Source: JAAZPT01 sp964544955
Lineage (GTDB): Bacteria; Bacillota; Clostridia; Christensenellales; Aristaeellaceae
Length of the DNA: 64,000 bases
Assembly: GCA_964544955.1 (NCBI GenBank)
Contig: CAZJEB010000007.1
Location: 1-64,000, forward strand
Direction of reading: 5' to 3'
The translations under genes were made by a program, and so were the position numbers. Positions within the stretch are counted from its first letter, which is position 1, and the number at the start of each line of letters is the position of its first letter. The notes beneath the pieces are model-generated. The model saw only the letters and a list, made by a program, of their open reading frames with translations. It ran no database searches and was not told the origin of the DNA. This document shows positions 61,087 to 64,000 of this stretch, in pieces.

Positions 61087-62457
61087 TTGGCGCTAAATTA
61101 TGATGTTTTAAAATTGGATTGGAAAACTAGCATGAAGCATAAAAAAAGAGGAATTAGTACTGGTAGTATAGTTACAATTATTATTTTAGTAATTGTTCTT
61201 TTAGCATGCCTTTGGCTTCTTCCAAAGCTTTTTGGAAACTTAAATACACGCATAAGTCCTGATAAAATTAGTAAATCGTTTATAAATTTAGCAAAAGATT
61301 CTATGGGTGCTATAACTGATACATTTGTAACAAGTACAAAAGAACCTGATGAGCCTAATATTGATTTAGTTTTTTCCACACACGCATATTCGGAACCATT
61401 ACCAACCCCTATATTAAAAGATGAAATTGTAAACTTTTCATTATCTTTTGCTGGTAGTATTGATTTTGATAAAAAATTACAAAAAGCAACAGCAATGGAG
61501 GAAGGTATATATAATATTAGCCCAATATTTGAAAACATTAAAAATACCTTTAATAGTGATTATAACACTATAAATTTAGCTAATACATTTATAAAAAATG
61601 AAGAATTAAGTGATATAAACGCGCCAGAATCTTTAATAAGTAGCATAAAAAACTTAGGCTTTAATTCAATTATTTTTGGTAACAGCAATTCTTTAAATTA
61701 TGGCCTTGAAGGTTTGCAAAGCATGTTAACAACTGCAAAACAAAACAAAATTAATATAAATGGTATTGATGCCGAATCTACCAATAGTGAAATATTTATT
61801 CAAAATATAAAAGAAATTCCAGTAGCATTCCTCCACTATACTCAAAGTATATCTTCTACAAGTAAAAAGAAAGTTCCTGAACAAAACATAAAATTCCATA
61901 TAAGTATTATTAATGAAGATAAAGTAAAAAGCGATATTATAAGAGCAAGGGAAAAAGGTGCATATTTTGTTGTAGTAAGTATAGATTGGGATAAATCCAC
62001 AAGCAAAAACCCAAGTAAGGATCAAATAAAAATTGCGCAATATATAGCTGATGCTGGAGCAAATATAATTATTGGAAATAACCAAAACAGCCCTTTAGCT
62101 TTTGATATTTTATCTACCACAAACCAATACGCCCCTAACCGCAAGGTTCCTGTTGCTTATTCTTTAGGTAATTTATTATCTTCAAATACTAACAACGCAA
62201 ACCAGGCAAGTAGTATAATTTTAAACTTTAATATAAGTTATAATAAAACAAAAGCTAAAGTTGAATCAATAAAAATTAGTGATATACCTTTGTTTGTTTG
62301 GAAAACCAAGTTAGAAAATAAGGATGTTTTTAGTATTTTACCATTAAACAATAAAATAGATGCAGAAAATAAAAAGCTAATTAACTTTAACGAGAAAGTT
62401 AATAGCTTTATAAATAATTTGTTTGGGATATTGCCAATTAGCGTTATTAATAACTAA
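61087..62457 (+). CDS. CapA/PgsA-like protein with lost metal-binding histidines
   Basis: A 456-residue protein with one membrane segment (about 27-48) and a large external part. Residues 115-365 follow the PGA_cap (CapA) calcineurin-like domain: FSLSFAGSIDFD, TINLANTFIKNEE, IIFGNSNSLNYGLEGL (canonical LANNHxxDYG), VVVSIDWDKS (canonical SIHWG), IIIGNNQNSPLAF (canonical GHHPH), and VPVAYSLGN. Each histidine is replaced, so phosphoesterase-type catalysis is unlikely. The start may be the TTG at 61087 (TAAGG 7 nt upstream) or the ATG at 61132. It ends base-to-base with the convergent UPF0126 gene. Confidence 0.75.
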   Translation: MALNYDVLKLDWKTSMKHKKRGISTGSIVTIIILVIVLLACLWLLPKLFGNLNTRISPDKISKSFINLAKDSMGAITDTFVTSTKEPDEPNIDLVFSTHAYSEPLPTPILKDEIVNFSLSFAGSIDFDKKLQKATAMEEGIYNISPIFENIKNTFNSDYNTINLANTFIKNEELSDINAPESLISSIKNLGFNSIIFGNSNSLNYGLEGLQSMLTTAKQNKININGIDAESTNSEIFIQNIKEIPVAFLHYTQSISSTSKKKVPEQNIKFHISIINEDKVKSDIIRAREKGAYFVVVSIDWDKSTSKNPSKDQIKIAQYIADAGANIIIGNNQNSPLAFDILSTTNQYAPNRKVPVAYSLGNLLSSNTNNANQASSIILNFNISYNKTKAKVESIKISDIPLFVWKTKLENKDVFSILPLNNKIDAENKKLINFNEKVNSFINNLFGILPISVINN

Positions 62458-63138
62458 CTATTTTATTTTATCACTAAATTTAGACGCCATAATATGCTCT
62501 GGCATAATTACTCTGGGCAAATTCCACTTATATTTTGTAGCAAGCATTCTAATTACAAAAATAAATGTAATGCTAACAATTGTTGCAATAGTTTCCCCAA
62601 CTAATGGGAAACAAATTAATAATAATATTGCGCCTAGAAGTGAGGCACTAGCATATATATGCTTTGTAAACACATATGGCATACTTAGGGAGCATACATC
62701 TCTAATTATACCACCACCAACACCGGTTATAACCCCAGCAAATAAAGTTAATACTACACCTGCCCTAGGGCTTAAGTTGTAGGCAGCTGAAGCCCCTACA
62801 ACTGTAAATATACCTAAGCCGATAGAATCAAATACATTAATAATTAATTCAAATTTATAAAAACGTTTACTAGTTAAAATTTGTTTGTTGAAATAAAGAA
62901 AAACAAATAATATTGTTGATGTTATAAAGGCTAAAAAAGCGAAATTTTTATTAACAAATACTGCAGCAGGATACACATTTAAAATAATATCACGCATTAA
63001 TCCGCCACCCGTAGCTGTTATTATGCCAAGTATAACAACACCAAAATAATCCATTCCCTTGCGAATTGCAAGGCTGGCACCAGAAATAGCAAAGGCAATA
63101 GTACCAAGGTATTCCATTATTAAAAGTAGTAATTCCAT
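62458..63138 (-). CDS. UPF0126/TRIC-type membrane channel family protein
   Basis: A 226-residue membrane protein with two homologous halves of three to four membrane segments. Each half has the Gly-rich signature: ATGGGLMRDIIL and VTGVGGGIIRDV. Members resemble TRIC cation channels; one E. coli relative affects glycine uptake. AGAGGG precedes the ATG. It lies 15 nt after pepC and is probably co-transcribed with it. Confidence 0.9.
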   Translation of the reverse strand: MELLLLIMEYLGTIAFAISGASLAIRKGMDYFGVVILGIITATGGGLMRDIILNVYPAAVFVNKNFAFLAFITSTILFVFLYFNKQILTSKRFYKFELIINVFDSIGLGIFTVVGASAAYNLSPRAGVVLTLFAGVITGVGGGIIRDVCSLSMPYVFTKHIYASASLLGAILLLICFPLVGETIATIVSITFIFVIRMLATKYKWNLPRVIMPEHIMASKFSDKIK

Positions 63139-63153
63139 ATAACCCTCTTAAAC

Positions 63154-64000
63154 TTATATAGCAAGGCTTCCCATTGGGTCCCAAGGTTTAAGAACAATAG
63201 GTTCTTTATCAAGCATATCCTTTTCCTCATTTGTGAGGTATTTTTTATTTACAACAACTTGATAAGTATATTCATTGAACCAATCATCACTCATAACATA
63301 AAATCCATCGGCTCCCCTATCTTTCCCCCAGCTATTTTGAACACGCCAACGGTTTGGTTTTCCATCATCATCAATATTAACGCCACAAAGAACCATTGCA
63401 TGGGTCATTAAGCTTTCACCATAATCTAGCCTTTGAGCTTTATCCAATGGGAATTTAGTGTTAAATAGATCTTCCACATTGAATATGTTCATGGACATTA
63501 CCCCATCATCCATAAGTGAAGATTGCCCAACATCACAACCAAACCAAACACTTTCCCCATCTTGCATTTGAGCAATAGCAGCACGTTTTAAGCTTTCAAC
63601 AGGCAAGTTTAAATACTTTACTGGATACATTCCAACAACACTGCCTAAATATTGAACTGTATAAGTATTATAATAAGGCTTATCTTTGGTTGGTGCATTT
63701 ATTATACTTACATAATCATTTAAATTTATACCAACATATTCTTTATAGAATTCTTGAGGGCTTAATTCAGGTAGGCGTACAAACTTTTTATCTTTATCCC
63801 TTACTTCTAATGTAAAGCTTTTGGGTGGTTCACCTAGTGCTATACACAGCATACGGTATATTGTAGAAAGCATATCATCTTTCATTAACCTTAATTCTTC
63901 TTCACTTTTACCTTCTTCATTTGCTGTTCTTAAAATACAAGCATATTCCCTTAATTTTAAAGTTAAAAACTTACTCATATGATGTGTGTTTGATGATGAA
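63154..64000 (-). CDS. pepC: Aminopeptidase C / bleomycin hydrolase (C-terminal part, cut by the window edge)
   Basis: The frame stays open to the window end, so about 281 codons of the gene are visible and the N-terminal half with the catalytic cysteine is outside. The visible part matches C1B peptidases: SSSNT...LKLREYACILR, LSPQEFYKEYV, VWFGCDVGQ, the catalytic His in LMTHAMVLCGV, and Asn in WRVQNSWG. The C-terminus KPWDPMGSLAI is typical. It is a cytosolic hexameric cysteine aminopeptidase. The Met at 63978 is internal, not the start. Confidence 0.93.
   Translation of the reverse strand, partial: SSSNTHHMSKFLTLKLREYACILRTANEEGKSEEELRLMKDDMLSTIYRMLCIALGEPPKSFTLEVRDKDKKFVRLPELSPQEFYKEYVGINLNDYVSIINAPTKDKPYYNTYTVQYLGSVVGMYPVKYLNLPVESLKRAAIAQMQDGESVWFGCDVGQSSLMDDGVMSMNIFNVEDLFNTKFPLDKAQRLDYGESLMTHAMVLCGVNIDDDGKPNRWRVQNSWGKDRGADGFYVMSDDWFNEYTYQVVVNKKYLTNEEKDMLDKEPIVLKPWDPMGSLAI

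Overview
This window is chromosomal DNA from a low-GC anaerobic Firmicute, most likely of class Clostridia. The evidence is strong AT bias, AGGAGG-type ribosome sites, the order rimP-nusA-ylxR-ylxQ-infB-rbfA-nrnA-truB-ribF, a T-box leader on pheST, a CtsR operator on clpB, RNase J, a YlbF-family protein and a KtrAB potassium system. The lineage cannot be fixed more closely from the sequence alone. There are no rRNA or tRNA genes, no CRISPR array, no prophage and no complete insertion sequence. The only mobile-type gene is a Y1/RAYT-like transposase.

Layout. 1-3.7 kb: a di-iron repair protein (ric), an Fnr-type regulator whose operator sits at about -41 of ric, YnzC, and a lipoprotein with six peptidoglycan-binding repeats. 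3.9-11.8 kb (+): lon-engB-GNAT, then T-box-pheS-pheT. 11.8-17.7 kb (-): a proS-led operon with a HAD phosphatase, an E2-like acyltransferase lacking its catalytic motif, a GH35-like protein lacking its catalytic glutamate, and a THUMP RNA methyltransferase. 17.8-22.6 kb (-): a BmpA-type nucleoside ABC importer. 22.9-29.4 kb: recQ, a SWIM-SNF2 helicase and dnaA. dnaA is not followed by dnaN, and its 450-bp upstream region has two perfect inverted DnaA boxes and a (TTA)11 tract, so it is a candidate oriC. 29.8-35 kb: two poorly known proteins, an HPr-like protein without the phospho-histidine, a degenerate membrane phosphoesterase, and clpB under a CtsR box. 35.2-41.3 kb: a protein made almost only of PAS domains, the RAYT-like gene, ktrAB, and rseC-trxA. 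41.6-46.2 kb (+): rnj, ylbF, mltG and a U32 protein. 46.2-54.6 kb (-): the translation/transcription factor operon, headed by a leader of about 220 nt with a long-range closing stem. 54.9-64 kb: murI, a YhhN protein, an N/Q-rich membrane protein, an envelope-type group (Lgt-like, phosphodiester glycosidase, TIM-barrel epimerase, CapA-like), a UPF0126 channel, and the C-terminal part of pepC running off the edge.

Themes. First, an unusual number of proteins keep an enzyme fold but have lost the residues that define catalysis: GH35-like, E2-like, HPr-like, metallophosphoesterase-like, CapA-like, Lgt-like, and the riboflavin-kinase half of RibF. Second, promoters of this genome repeatedly use TTGCAA as the -35 hexamer, with 16-17 nt spacers and often an extended -10 TGn. 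Third, the strongest candidates for undescribed biology are the rimP/nusA leader RNA, the dnaA upstream region with its trinucleotide tract, and the pseudo-enzyme group. Many starts were moved from the longest open frame to the codon behind a Shine-Dalgarno site; each entry says so.
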